Source: Pandoraea sp.
GTDB lineage: Bacteria > Pseudomonadota > Gammaproteobacteria > Burkholderiales > Burkholderiaceae
Length of the DNA: 64,000 bases
Assembly: GCF_004297875.1 (NCBI RefSeq)
Contig: NZ_SCSK01000067.1
Span: 141,571 to 205,570 of the forward strand
Direction: 5' to 3'
The notes beneath the pieces are model-generated. The model saw only the letters and a list, made by a program, of their open reading frames with translations, had not been told where the DNA came from and did no database searches. Positions 52,160 to 60,484 of this stretch are shown here, in pieces; positions within the stretch are counted from its first letter, which is position 1; the number at the start of each line of letters is the position of its first letter. The position numbers and the translations under genes were made by a program.

Positions 52160-54964
52160 TCAATAAACGCGAGTCCCATAGCCCGACATCGGCGGCTCGC
52201 CGCAACTGGCCAGGATGGCGCGATGTGCCGCGTCGCGCAGCCGCAGCGCGGCGGCGAAATCGTCGCCGTCGGGCATGATCGGCGCCAGTTGGGTCAGCGC
52301 TGCGCGCCCGCGATGGGGCAGCCAGTCGCCGTCGGGCAGTATCGATCGCACGCCGGCAAGTGCAATCGGCACGATTGGGCGCTGCGTGGCACAGGCGACC
52401 CGGAATGCGCCGAGCCGGAAGGTGCGCAGCCCCGCGGCTCTACCAAACGTGCCTTCCGGGAAAAAGAACAGCGTGTCGCCCTGGCGCGCTTGCGTGCTCA
52501 GCAGCGCCTGGGCCTGGAGGCTGCCCTGATAGTCCTCCCGCTCGACAAAGCGGGTGCCGATGCCACGCAGGAACGGGCCCGCGATCCGCTGCTGGGCAAG
52601 TTCGCGTTTTGCCACAAAATTGACGGACTCCGGCAATGCCGCGAGCAGTATCAAACCATCGAGATAACTCGTATGGTTGGCTACCATGATCGGCGGTTTG
52701 GTCGAGTTCGTTTGTGTGCTGAAGGCGGTCTCGAGACGTATGCCGACCATGCGCAGAAAAACGCGGCAGGCGTGCCCGGCGAGGCGCCAGTTGCGGCGCG
52801 TGTTGGATCGCGAGACCACCACGCACCATACCGGCAGCGCGAGCAGGATCAGAACCATCCAGCAGTAAATGCCATACAGCGAATGCGTGAACGCCTGCCA
52901 GCCACGCCGCAACGAGGGCGCGAGGCTGGCGCGCGCGAGACTCGCCATCTGTCGCCAGCGCGAGTGCACCTTCAACTGGCCGCCGCTGCGGCGAAATAGC
53001 TCGAAAGTCGCCGCGTGACGAATCTTGCCGCTGGACGTTTTCAGCACGCTGTGCGGGGGAACGAGCGATACCTGTTCGGCCGGCGCGTCGAGCAGCCTGA
53101 GCGTGGCGTCGTTGATCCGTGCGACGATCTGCGCGCGCCTGGACGGTTCGACTTCGGCGGTCTCCGCCAGAATCACCATGCGCTCCGTACCGCTGGCGGC
53201 ATCGATGTCGCCACATACGGCAACGCCATGCGGCAGCACGCCCGGCACGCGCGCGATGGCCTCCTCGAGCTCGTACGGAAAGAAGTGGCGTCCGCCGCGA
53301 ATGATCATGTCCTTGATTCGCCCCGTAATGAACAATTCGCCTTCGGCCAGATAGCCGAGATCGCCGGTATCGAGCCATCCCTGCCGAAACAGGCGCGCCG
53401 TTTGTGCGGGATTGCGGTAGTAGCCCGAGGTAGCCGAGGCGCCGCGAAATTCGATGCGCCCGATATGGCGCTCGGGCAGCACGTGCCCTCGTTCGCCGAC
53501 CACGCGCAACTCGCTGCCGGGCAGCGCGTGGCCGCAGCCGACGATTTCGATGGCGGCCTCATCGGGTCGAGCCGGACGCGCCTGCTGCGTGAGCGCAAGC
53601 GCTTGCCGCTGGACGCGATCGATGCGCAACCCGCGCCTGGGCAGCGGAAAGGTCAGGCACACTGAGTTCTCGGCCAGACCGTAGACGGCGGTCAGCGCGT
53701 GTTCGTCGAATCCGCACGGCTTGAAGCGCGCGGCGAACGCGCGCATGGTGTCGGGGCTCACCGGTTCGGCGCCGCAAACCGCAAAACGCAGCGAAGACAA
53801 ATCCAGATCGCGCAACTCGTCGTCCTTGAGGCGTCGCGCGCAGCGCTCATAGGCGAAGTTGGGTGCGGTGGTCATGGTGCCGCGGTACTGATCAATCAGT
53901 CGCAGCCAACTTGCCGGGCGCGCAAGAAATGTCATGGGTGAGGTCACCACGAGTGGCAAGCCGTAATACATCGGGGCAAACCAGGCGCCAATCAGTCCCA
54001 TGTCGTGATATAGCGGTAACCAGCTCACGAGGACGTCGGTCACGGCGATATCGACGCGCTGCCCCATGCCGCGAATATTGGCCAGCAGATTGGCGTGAGT
54101 CAGCACGACCCCCTTGGGGTCTCCGGTGCTGCCTGAGGTGTATTGCAAAAATGCGGTGTCTTCGGCGCGGGGCGTGACGAGTACGCCGCCTGCGTCGCTC
54201 GCGATGGCCGCGGGTGTCAATACATGTCGAATCGTCGGTACGTTAAGGCGCAACAGCCGCGCCACGCCAACCACCTCCGGCGAGGCAATCAGCGCCTTGA
54301 CGCCGGCATTGGCGAGCAGTGCAGTGTGGCGCCGCACGTGCTCTTCGAGTTGCGATGGCCGCGTTGGCGGATAGATCGGCACGGCGATGGCGCCGCACAA
54401 CATGATGCCCATGAAGGAAATGAAATACTCGAAGCTGGTGGGCAACATAAGTGCCACCGTGTCGCCCGGGCCGATGCCAACGCCGCGCAAGCCAAACGCG
54501 ATGCGCATGGCGTGCCGATGGAGTGTTTCGTAGGTGTATGCGGTGGCAGTCATCCCGTCCTCCACCAGGACGATGTGCGTGCGTGTCGGATGCCGCTCGG
54601 CATGCCAGCGCAACACGTCGACCAGCGTGCGGGCATCCCGGGGCGCGTCAATTTCGCCGGCGGGCACGAGCAGGGGTTGAGCGCCGGTGGGCGCCTGCGC
54701 GGCCTGCGTCGCGCCGGTCGCGATGGCGCGCAGCAGATCCGCCGGCGTCATGGCGGCGGCGAAGGTTTCGATCGGCAAATGGACCTGGCACGCCTGCTCG
54801 ACCCGGCTCATCAACTCGGCGCGCGACAGGCTGTCGAGTCCGAGGTCCCGCTCGAAGTGGGTGTCCAGCGTGACTGAACCCGGCGCCAGCGGGCTGCCTT
54901 GCAGTTCTCCGGCGAGCGTTTCGACCGCAGCCAGGAGCCGGGTTTCGGTGTCCCCTAGGTTCAT
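52160..54964 (-). CDS. Three-domain fusion: acyl carrier protein, fatty acyl-AMP ligase, PlsC acyltransferase
   Basis: A 934-residue protein joining three lipid-handling parts. Residues about 5-85 are an acyl carrier domain with the phosphopantetheine serine S45 in DLGLDSLSRAEL. Residues about 120-690 are an adenylate-forming ligase with TAFLQYTSGSTGDPKGVVLTH and DTGDLGYLAEGELFITGRIKD, most like fatty acyl-AMP ligases. A hydrophobic stretch near 700-725 leads to a PlsC-type acyltransferase with NHTSYLD (His about 761) and FFPEGTFGRAAG. Inference: it activates a fatty acid, holds it on its own carrier and transfers it to a lysophospholipid or similar acceptor. The start overlaps the upstream stop (ATGA), deciding 54964 over a farther ATG. 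Confidence 0.85.
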   Translation of the reverse strand: MNLGDTETRLLAAVETLAGELQGSPLAPGSVTLDTHFERDLGLDSLSRAELMSRVEQACQVHLPIETFAAAMTPADLLRAIATGATQAAQAPTGAQPLLVPAGEIDAPRDARTLVDVLRWHAERHPTRTHIVLVEDGMTATAYTYETLHRHAMRIAFGLRGVGIGPGDTVALMLPTSFEYFISFMGIMLCGAIAVPIYPPTRPSQLEEHVRRHTALLANAGVKALIASPEVVGVARLLRLNVPTIRHVLTPAAIASDAGGVLVTPRAEDTAFLQYTSGSTGDPKGVVLTHANLLANIRGMGQRVDIAVTDVLVSWLPLYHDMGLIGAWFAPMYYGLPLVVTSPMTFLARPASWLRLIDQYRGTMTTAPNFAYERCARRLKDDELRDLDLSSLRFAVCGAEPVSPDTMRAFAARFKPCGFDEHALTAVYGLAENSVCLTFPLPRRGLRIDRVQRQALALTQQARPARPDEAAIEIVGCGHALPGSELRVVGERGHVLPERHIGRIEFRGASATSGYYRNPAQTARLFRQGWLDTGDLGYLAEGELFITGRIKDMIIRGGRHFFPYELEEAIARVPGVLPHGVAVCGDIDAASGTERMVILAETAEVEPSRRAQIVARINDATLRLLDAPAEQVSLVPPHSVLKTSSGKIRHAATFELFRRSGGQLKVHSRWRQMASLARASLAPSLRRGWQAFTHSLYGIYCWMVLILLALPVWCVVVSRSNTRRNWRLAGHACRVFLRMVGIRLETAFSTQTNSTKPPIMVANHTSYLDGLILLAALPESVNFVAKRELAQQRIAGPFLRGIGTRFVEREDYQGSLQAQALLSTQARQGDTLFFFPEGTFGRAAGLRTFRLGAFRVACATQRPIVPIALAGVRSILPDGDWLPHRGRAALTQLAPIMPDGDDFAAALRLRDAAHRAILASCGEPPMSGYGTRVY

Positions 54965-56277
54965 GGCGTTGCCATCGGCTCCTCGCGCTTGCGCCACTGG
55001 TGCGAGATCTCAAGCGGCTCCACGGCGCTGGTCTCGTCGAGATGAAAGACGGCATCGAACTGATCGGCCAGCGACGCTTCGAAATAGTGGCTTTGCCGCT
55101 CGCTTTGCGGCAGATAGATCACGCCGATGGCGCGCTCCAGCATCGGCTCGCGCAATCGTTCGGCCGGCTCCGCGGCCAGCGGGAGAAAGAAGCGATCGAG
55201 ATGCGTGCTGTGAAACAGATATTCATAGCTGTCGTGCAATGCGGGCCGCACCCATTTGTGCTCGGTCTGGCCGTCCCACTCGGATGCGGCCGTCACGTGG
55301 CCGGTATACGTGCTGAAACCGACCAGCAAAACGTTTGTGCCGACCGCCTCGCGCATGAGTTGCCCGAGGTTCCATTCGCCTTGCCGGCGAGCTTCCGTGG
55401 CGCGTGCATCGCCCAGGTGAGAATTGTGGGCCCACACGACGACCCGTCCATGCCCGCCGCGCTGCGCGCGATAGTGCGCCAGCGCCGCCAGGGTGCGGCA
55501 CATATGGGCGTCGCGCAAATTCCAGGTATTGACCCGCCGGCCGAACATCGCGCGATAGTAGTTTTCCGCATGCACGACGACTTCGGCGTTGCGCTCGGCG
55601 AAGAAGTGTGCATCGAAGGCGGCAAGATCCTGGTGCGGCAAAGCGGCGAATGTCTCGGTGCGCAATTGCGTCAATTGCGCGACGACTTCCTTGCTGGCAT
55701 CGGGGCGCGCGCCGAATGCCGCAGCGTAGCCATAAGCTTGTGGTTCGCGAACATGGTCCAGCGCGGCATAGCGCTGGCGCGCAACGGCTGCCTGCTCCGG
55801 ATCGACCTGTTCCAGGTAGCGGATCACCGCGTCGGCGGAGCGGTACATGCTGTACAGATCGAGCCCATAGACACCAACGCGCTGCTCGGCTGATTTTTCC
55901 GTGTTGTACGCGCGCAGCCAAGTGATGAAGTCGCGCATTTCGCGATTGCGCCACATCCACGTCGGGAAGCGCTCGAAATCGCCCAGCGCCGTGGTGGCGT
56001 CGTCGTTGCCGTCGCCTTGCACGAAGCGGTTGACACGCCATGTGTCGGGCCAGTCCCCCTCGATGGCCAGCGCATCGAATCCGCCTTCGACAATCAGGCG
56101 ACGGGTGATCGCTGCGCGCATCCGGTAAAAATCCTGAGTGCCGTGCGTGGCCTCGCCCAGCAGAACGAATTGTCGATTGCGGGTCATATCCAGTAATTCA
56201 TCGTAGTCTTCATCGCGATCGTCAAGCCGGCGCGCGTACTCGCGCACTGCGACAAAAGGCGTGGTGGGCGTATGCAT
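54961..56277 (-). CDS. Erythromycin-esterase-family protein
   Basis: A 438-residue protein of the erythromycin esterase (EreA-like) superfamily. It contains NRQFVLLGEATHGTQDFYRMRAAITRRLIVEGGFDALAIEGDW, with the GExTHG and E-x-D catalytic region, then RVGVYGLDLYSMYRSADAV and RVVVWAHNSHLGDARAT with the conserved His. Many members are not macrolide esterases and have unknown substrates. Its stop overlaps the start of the ACP-ligase-PlsC gene by four bases, so the two are translationally coupled. That pairing suggests a shared lipid or ester substrate rather than drug resistance, which is inference. Confidence 0.85.
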   Translation of the reverse strand: MHTPTTPFVAVREYARRLDDRDEDYDELLDMTRNRQFVLLGEATHGTQDFYRMRAAITRRLIVEGGFDALAIEGDWPDTWRVNRFVQGDGNDDATTALGDFERFPTWMWRNREMRDFITWLRAYNTEKSAEQRVGVYGLDLYSMYRSADAVIRYLEQVDPEQAAVARQRYAALDHVREPQAYGYAAAFGARPDASKEVVAQLTQLRTETFAALPHQDLAAFDAHFFAERNAEVVVHAENYYRAMFGRRVNTWNLRDAHMCRTLAALAHYRAQRGGHGRVVVWAHNSHLGDARATEARRQGEWNLGQLMREAVGTNVLLVGFSTYTGHVTAASEWDGQTEHKWVRPALHDSYEYLFHSTHLDRFFLPLAAEPAERLREPMLERAIGVIYLPQSERQSHYFEASLADQFDAVFHLDETSAVEPLEISHQWRKREEPMATP

Positions 56278-56593
56278 GGCGAGCCTCCAGGGGCGAGGGC
56301 ATCGATCGGCGAGCCACTCGTTGCCGGGTCAGGCTATGCTGTCCGCGACGGCCGATGATTGATTTCGGACAAGGGTTGGCGGGATTTCGGCAATGCCGGT
56401 ACGTGGGCGTGTTATGCGAGTGCGGATGCACCATTCGATTGAGCCGGCGCGGTGGTGATCTACGTCAACCACCGGCGGGATCGAATCATCCATCCTAGAA
56501 TCAATATAGATATGGCGCGGTCCCTGGCGAGCCGCTGTCTTGCTTGCTCTGCAACTGGAGCGAAGTGAGCCAGGGCTGCTTTCTTCCTGACCC
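56278..56593. other. 316-bp divergent gap with no gene
   Basis: This interval lies between the divergent esterase and L,D-transpeptidase genes and should hold both promoters. TAGAAT at about 56497-56502 is a possible -10 box for the rightward gene, and GGTGGT/ACCACC (56450-56472) can form a weak stem. No gene, RNA or repeat could be supported. Confidence 0.4.
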
Positions 56594-57382
56594 ATGAAAA
56601 TTTCGAACAACCACTTCGTAAAACTTGCCGCACTCTGGTGGCTGGTGTTGGCCCTTGCGCCCGCACCGACATTCGCCCAAACGCCCGATGCGCTGGCACA
56701 AGCCTACACGCACGAAGTCAGGCGTCGTCTGGCAGTGCCGCCTGCGACCCGGGCCGCGTATGGGACGTTTCTGCAGCACGCGCTGGATCGTGCCGGTTTG
56801 CATGATCTTGCGGGCGAATATGTCGTGATGGTCGACCGTGCCCCCAAGATACAGGCGATTTTTGTGTTTTACCGTGGAGGGCCGGATGCGGCGTGGGAAC
56901 TGATCGGCGCGTCCCCCGTATCCACCGGCTTGCCTGGAACTTACGATCATTTCCTGACGCCGCTGGGGGTGTTTCGTCACACCCCGGACAATATGGATTT
57001 TCGCGCCGAGGGGACTTTCAACGAAAACGGCATTCGAGGTTACGGCGTGCGCGGCATGCGTGTCTTCGATTTCGGCTGGGTCGACGGCGAACGTGGCTGG
57101 GGAGAGGGCGGCACCAGCGCAATGCGACTGCAAATGCACGCGACCGATCCGGATCGGCTGGCTCAGCGTCTGGGCCACCCGGCTTCCAAGGGCTGCATCC
57201 GTATCCCCGCGAGCCTGAACCGGTTTCTCGATCACTATGGCATTCTCGATGCCGACTACAATGCGCTGCTGGCCGCCGGCGACAGGCTATGGGTGCTGGA
57301 GCAGGACCATGTGTCGAGCCTTTATGCCGGCAGATATCTCGTCATTATCGATTCCGAGCGCGATAGCCTGACGGCGGAGTGA
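56594..57382 (+). CDS. L,D-transpeptidase family (YkuD) exported protein
   Basis: A 262-residue exported protein. The signal peptide spans about 1-29 (LAALWWLVLALAPAPTFAQ). The catalytic region near the C-terminus has LGHPASKGCIRIPASLNRFLD, the H-x14-S/T-x-G-C-h-R motif of YkuD cysteine transpeptidases, with C201. Such enzymes cross-link or edit peptidoglycan peptides in the periplasm. The middle contains TGLPGTYDHFLTPLGVFRHT, typical of the fold start. No LysM domain is present. It ends 8 bases before the arsR operator, so it is not part of the ars operon. Confidence 0.87.
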   Translation: MKISNNHFVKLAALWWLVLALAPAPTFAQTPDALAQAYTHEVRRRLAVPPATRAAYGTFLQHALDRAGLHDLAGEYVVMVDRAPKIQAIFVFYRGGPDAAWELIGASPVSTGLPGTYDHFLTPLGVFRHTPDNMDFRAEGTFNENGIRGYGVRGMRVFDFGWVDGERGWGEGGTSAMRLQMHATDPDRLAQRLGHPASKGCIRIPASLNRFLDHYGILDADYNALLAAGDRLWVLEQDHVSSLYAGRYLVIIDSERDSLTAE

Positions 57383-57390
57383 CGGCAGGA

Positions 57391-57428
57391 CAATTCAATA
57401 TTTCAATAATACTTGAAATATTGAATTG
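57391..57428. promoter_or_regulatory. Perfect inverted-repeat operator of the ars operon
   Basis: CAATTCAATATTTCAA (57391-57406) and its exact complement TTGAAATATTGAATTG (57413-57428) flank TAATAC: 16-bp arms with no mismatch. It is 19 bases before the arsR start and overlaps the promoter. AT-rich dyads of this kind are the usual binding sites of ArsR/SmtB repressors. Confidence 0.85.
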
Positions 57429-57441
57429 ATGAGGCTATGCT
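57413..57441 (+). promoter_or_regulatory. Promoter of arsR-arsI-arsC-acr3
   Basis: TTGAAA at 57413-57418 and TATGCT at 57436-57441 with a 17-base spacer. The -35 box lies inside the right arm of the operator, so repressor binding would block RNA polymerase. The predicted start of transcription (about 57447-57449) coincides with the arsR ATG. Confidence 0.55.
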
Positions 57442-57447
57442 CTCGTC

Positions 57448-57780
57448 ATGGATCAAAATCTCGTTGTTCGCGCGCTGAGCGCGCTGGCCCACGAATCGCG
57501 CCTGGCGATTTTTCGGGCCCTGGTGGTAGCCGGCCCCAGCGGGCTGTCGGCTGGCGAAATTTCGCAACAGTTGGGCTTGACGCCATCGAGCCTGTCTTTT
57601 CATTTGAAAGATCTGTCGCATGCCGAATTGGTGAGGGCCCGGCAGGACGGTCGTTTTATTTTTTACTCGGCCAATTTCGATGCGATGAACGGTCTGGTCG
57701 GTTTTCTCACCCAGAACTGCTGTGCCGGCGCGGCATGCGCTGCCAGCGAGTCTTCTTTTTGCTGTGGAGATCAAGCATGA
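57448..57780 (+). CDS. arsR: ArsR-family arsenic-responsive repressor
   Basis: A 110-residue winged-helix repressor. The DNA-binding part reads LSALAHESRLAIFRALVV, then AGEISQQLGLTPSSLSFHLKDL (recognition helix). There is no Cys in that helix; instead the C-terminus has C91, C92, C97, C105 and C106. A CC-x(4-5)-C cluster at this place matches the arsenite site of the Acidithiobacillus ferrooxidans type of ArsR rather than the plasmid R773 type. Binding As(III) or methylarsenite would release the operator at 57391. The stop overlaps the arsI start (ATGA). Confidence 0.92.
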   Translation: MDQNLVVRALSALAHESRLAIFRALVVAGPSGLSAGEISQQLGLTPSSLSFHLKDLSHAELVRARQDGRFIFYSANFDAMNGLVGFLTQNCCAGAACAASESSFCCGDQA

Positions 57781-58235
57781 AGCGCATGCATATCCATGTG
57801 TCTGTCCAGAATCTGGACGAGAGCATCCGGTTTTATCGCGCGATGTTCGGCAATGCCGAGCCGACGGTGCGCAAGAGCGACTACTGCAAGTGGGAACTGG
57901 ACGACCCAGCCGTCAATTTCGCGATTTCCCAGCGAGGAGCAAAGCCGGGTGTCGATCATGTCGGCATCCAGGTCCAGACCGAGGCGGAGCTGGCCGAGAT
58001 GAACGCCCGCTTTGCCGCGGCAGACCTGCCGGTCGAGGCTCAAAGCGGCACCACATGCTGCTACGCGAAGTCCGACAAGGCATGGACAGTCGACCCGCAG
58101 GGCGTGGCCTGGGAGACCTTCCTGACGCTGGAGAGTGCGCCGACTTTCGGACAGGCGCGAGATGCCGGCGAGCCCGCGTCGGCCGCATGCTGCACGCCGA
58201 GCGCGTCGACCATCGCATTTCGGAGCCGCACGTGA
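57777..58235 (+). CDS. arsI: ArsI/CadI-family dioxygenase, C-As lyase
   Basis: A 152-residue vicinal-oxygen-chelate (glyoxalase-fold) protein. ArsI enzymes break the carbon-arsenic bond of methylarsenite using Fe(II) and oxygen. Expected metal ligands are visible: H5 (or H7) in MHIHVSVQN, H61 in GVDHVGIQV and E113 in GVAWETF. The arsenic-binding cysteine pair C94-C95 is in SGTTCCYAKSDKAW. CadI-type proteins for cadmium share the fold, but the CC pair and the operon favour ArsI. Start and stop overlap both neighbours (ATGA and GTGA), so translation is coupled. Confidence 0.88.
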   Translation: MKRMHIHVSVQNLDESIRFYRAMFGNAEPTVRKSDYCKWELDDPAVNFAISQRGAKPGVDHVGIQVQTEAELAEMNARFAAADLPVEAQSGTTCCYAKSDKAWTVDPQGVAWETFLTLESAPTFGQARDAGEPASAACCTPSASTIAFRSRT

Positions 58236-58747
58236 GCGACAAACCTTATTCGGTACTGATTCTCTGCACCGGTAACAGCGCGCGCAGCATCATGGCCGAG
58301 GCGTTGTTCAATGTGCTTGGCAAAGGGCGCTTTCGCGCCTACAGCGCGGGCAGCCATCCTAGTGGCGCCGTGAATCGGTACGCCCTCGAACTGTGCGACT
58401 CATTGGGATACGACACGTCTCAATTGCGCAGTAAAAGCTGGGATGAGTTTGGCGCGCCAGACGCGCCTCAAATGGACTTCGTCATCACGGTGTGTGATCA
58501 GGCCGCCGGGGAGGTCTGCCCGATCTGGCCGGGGCATCCGCTGAGTGCACACTGGGGCTTCGAGGATCCGGCTGCATTTCAAGGCAGCGAGGAAGAGACG
58601 CGCAAGGTATTTCACCGGGTATATCGGCAAATCCTCAACCGGGTGAGCCAGTTCGTCAATCTGCCGCTGCATTTGCTCGATCGCAGCGCCATCCAGCATG
58701 AGATGCGCGAGATCGGCGCACGGTCGGCCGAGGCTTCGCATGAGTAA
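58232..58747 (+). CDS. arsC: Arsenate reductase, thioredoxin-coupled (LMW-PTPase fold)
   Basis: A 171-residue arsenate reductase converting As(V) to As(III). The phosphatase-like P-loop is LCTGNSARSIMAEAL with C12 and R18 (CX5R). Resolving cysteines C88 and C96 in FVITVCDQAAGEVCPIWPG give the three-cysteine relay of the thioredoxin-dependent class. The GTG start at 58232 overlaps the arsI stop (GTGA) and has CGGAG at 58221-58225. It overlaps the next gene by eight bases. Reduction supplies the arsenite exported by the next protein. Confidence 0.93.
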   Translation: MSDKPYSVLILCTGNSARSIMAEALFNVLGKGRFRAYSAGSHPSGAVNRYALELCDSLGYDTSQLRSKSWDEFGAPDAPQMDFVITVCDQAAGEVCPIWPGHPLSAHWGFEDPAAFQGSEEETRKVFHRVYRQILNRVSQFVNLPLHLLDRSAIQHEMREIGARSAEASHE

Positions 58748-59807
58748 TTCGGAGCAATTGCAACTCGGCACGCGCCCGGCGATCGGCTTCTTCGAGCGAT
58801 ACCTGACGGTGTGGGTGGCGCTGTGCATTGTGGCGGGCATCGCGCTGGGCCAAATCGCACCTGGGATTTTCCAGGCCATCGGGCGCATGCAGGTCGAGCA
58901 AGTCAATCTGCCGGTGGGTGTGCTGATCTGGGTGATGATCATTCCGATGCTCATCAAGATCGATTTCACCACGATGACGCAAGTGGGGCGGCAATGGCGC
59001 GGCATTGGCGTCACGCTGTTCGTCAACTGGCTGGTCAAGCCGTTCTCGATGGCGCTGCTTGGCTGGATCTTCGTGCGCCATGTTTTTGCCGCCTGGTTGC
59101 CGGCCGGCCAACTCGACAGCTATATTGCCGGGCTCATTCTGCTGGCGGCCGCGCCATGCACGGCCATGGTGTTCGTCTGGTCGCAACTGTGCAAGGGTGA
59201 TCCTTATTTCACGCTGTCGCAGGTGGCGCTCAACGATTCGATCATGATTGTCGCCTTCGCACCGCTGGTTGCGCTGTTGCTCGGCTTGTCCGCCATCACG
59301 GTACCCTGGGACACGCTCATTGCATCGGTCGGCCTGTATATCGTCGTGCCGGTGATTCTCGCGCAGGCGATGCGTCGCGTGCTGCTGGCCAAGGGCGAGG
59401 CCAATTTCCAGCATGTCGTGTCGAGACTCGGGCCGTATTCGATCGCGGCGTTGCTGGCCATGCTGGTGCTGCTGTTTGCGTTTCAGGGCCAGGCTATTCT
59501 CGAGGCGCCGCTGGTGATTGCCATGCTCGCTGTGCCGATCCTGATCCAGGTCTTTTTCAATGCCGGCCTGGCTTATTGGCTCAACCGCAAGCTCGGTGTG
59601 GCCCATTGCGTGGCCGGACCGTCGAGCCTGATCGGTGCGAGCAACTTCTTCGAGTTGGCGGTGGCCACCGCCATCAGCCTGTTCGGGTTTCACTCCGGTG
59701 CGGCGTTGGCCACCGTGGTCGGCGTGCTGATCGAGGTGCCTGTGATGCTGCTGGTGGTGGGCGTGGTCAAGCGCTCGCAACACTGGTACGAGCTCAAGCA
59801 CGATTGA
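58740..59807 (+). CDS. acr3: Arsenite efflux permease ACR3
   Basis: A 355-residue membrane protein with about ten helices that exports arsenite. It begins IGFFERYLTVWVALCIVAGIALG, the conserved first helix. The functional cysteine is in LAAAPCTAMVFVWSQLCKGD (helix 4), and VAGPSSLIGASNFFELAVATAISLFG is the conserved helix-9 region. It overlaps arsC by eight bases and ends the operon. Reduction, demethylation and export are thus encoded together. The bile-acid/sodium symporter family shares the fold but not these motifs. Confidence 0.95.
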   Translation: MSNSEQLQLGTRPAIGFFERYLTVWVALCIVAGIALGQIAPGIFQAIGRMQVEQVNLPVGVLIWVMIIPMLIKIDFTTMTQVGRQWRGIGVTLFVNWLVKPFSMALLGWIFVRHVFAAWLPAGQLDSYIAGLILLAAAPCTAMVFVWSQLCKGDPYFTLSQVALNDSIMIVAFAPLVALLLGLSAITVPWDTLIASVGLYIVVPVILAQAMRRVLLAKGEANFQHVVSRLGPYSIAALLAMLVLLFAFQGQAILEAPLVIAMLAVPILIQVFFNAGLAYWLNRKLGVAHCVAGPSSLIGASNFFELAVATAISLFGFHSGAALATVVGVLIEVPVMLLVVGVVKRSQHWYELKHD

Positions 59808-60043
59808 ATCGTCCGTCTCGGCGCTCGACCGGCCCCAATGGCATTTTCACCCTGGGACTGGCGGCGAGCCTGTTGCCACTGCAAGTGCCGAGCTATGAAG
59901 TCTCGTTGCTCTGGAACGCACCCAACGCGCAGGACCCAGGCATGGCGTGGCTTGCCTCGGAGTTTGCCACGGCATTCGGCAAGACGGAGCGGCGTTCAGA
60001 GCCAGGACTGCCGCGTCCTGCTTATGCGAAAATAACCGCTTGA
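59807..60043 (+). pseudogene. C-terminal remnant of a LysR-type regulator
   Basis: Directly after acr3 an open frame ends FTLGLAASLLPLQVPSYEVS followed by LLWNAPNAQDPGMAWLASEF. This resembles the end of LysR-family regulators (the LLW/AWH-x(5-7)-DP-x(2)-WL pattern). There is no DNA-binding domain, no start codon with a ribosome site, and the frame upstream of 59807 belongs to acr3 in another phase. It is probably the stump of a gene cut when the ars operon arrived or by later deletion. The match is short, so the family call is moderate. Confidence 0.5.
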
Positions 60044-60076
60044 AGGGCCGAGCGGCCCGATTTGGGATTTCCCGCG

Positions 60077-60484
60077 ATGGCAATATTCGACGCGATTATC
60101 GAAGAGCGGATCGCCGAGGCTTATCGGCGCGGCGAGTTTGACGGCTTGCCCGGTGCCGGGCGCCCTCAGGCGCTGGACGACGACCTGCTGGTGCCGCAGG
60201 AGCGTCGCGCCGCTTATCGCGTGCTCAAAAACGCCGGCTTTGTACCGCCTGAAATCCTGCAGTTGCGCGAACTGCGTGAGGTCGAAACTCAATTGGCACA
60301 GACTTTCGACAAGCCGTCGCTGGTGCGCCTGCAGGCGCGTTGGCACGCCCTCAACGCCGCGCTCGAGGCTACGCTTGGCCGCTCATTGCAGGTCCCCGGG
60401 ACTTATCGACTGGCCGTCGCCGAGCGTCTGGCAGGTATGCCGGGCCCAACTTCTTCCTCGTCCGATCCCACTGCCCATGACTGA
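60077..60484 (+). CDS. DUF1992 (DnaJ-homologue-like) protein
   Basis: A 135-residue soluble protein of the DUF1992 family. It starts MAIFDAIIEERIAEAYRRGEFDGLPGAGRPQ, the family signature I-x-E-R-I-x-E-A-x-x-x-G-x-F-x-x-L-x-G-x-G, followed by VPQERRAAYRVLKNAGFVPPEI. Eukaryotic relatives include the DnaJC28 group, but there is no J domain here. Function is unknown. The ATG at 60077 is where the conserved domain starts. It overlaps tadA by eight bases. Confidence 0.88.
   Translation: MAIFDAIIEERIAEAYRRGEFDGLPGAGRPQALDDDLLVPQERRAAYRVLKNAGFVPPEILQLRELREVETQLAQTFDKPSLVRLQARWHALNAALEATLGRSLQVPGTYRLAVAERLAGMPGPTSSSSDPTAHD

Noticed and set aside
54961..56277. Macrolide resistance gene
   Set aside because: Only family-level similarity is visible, and the gene is coupled to a lipid enzyme; drug inactivation cannot be claimed.
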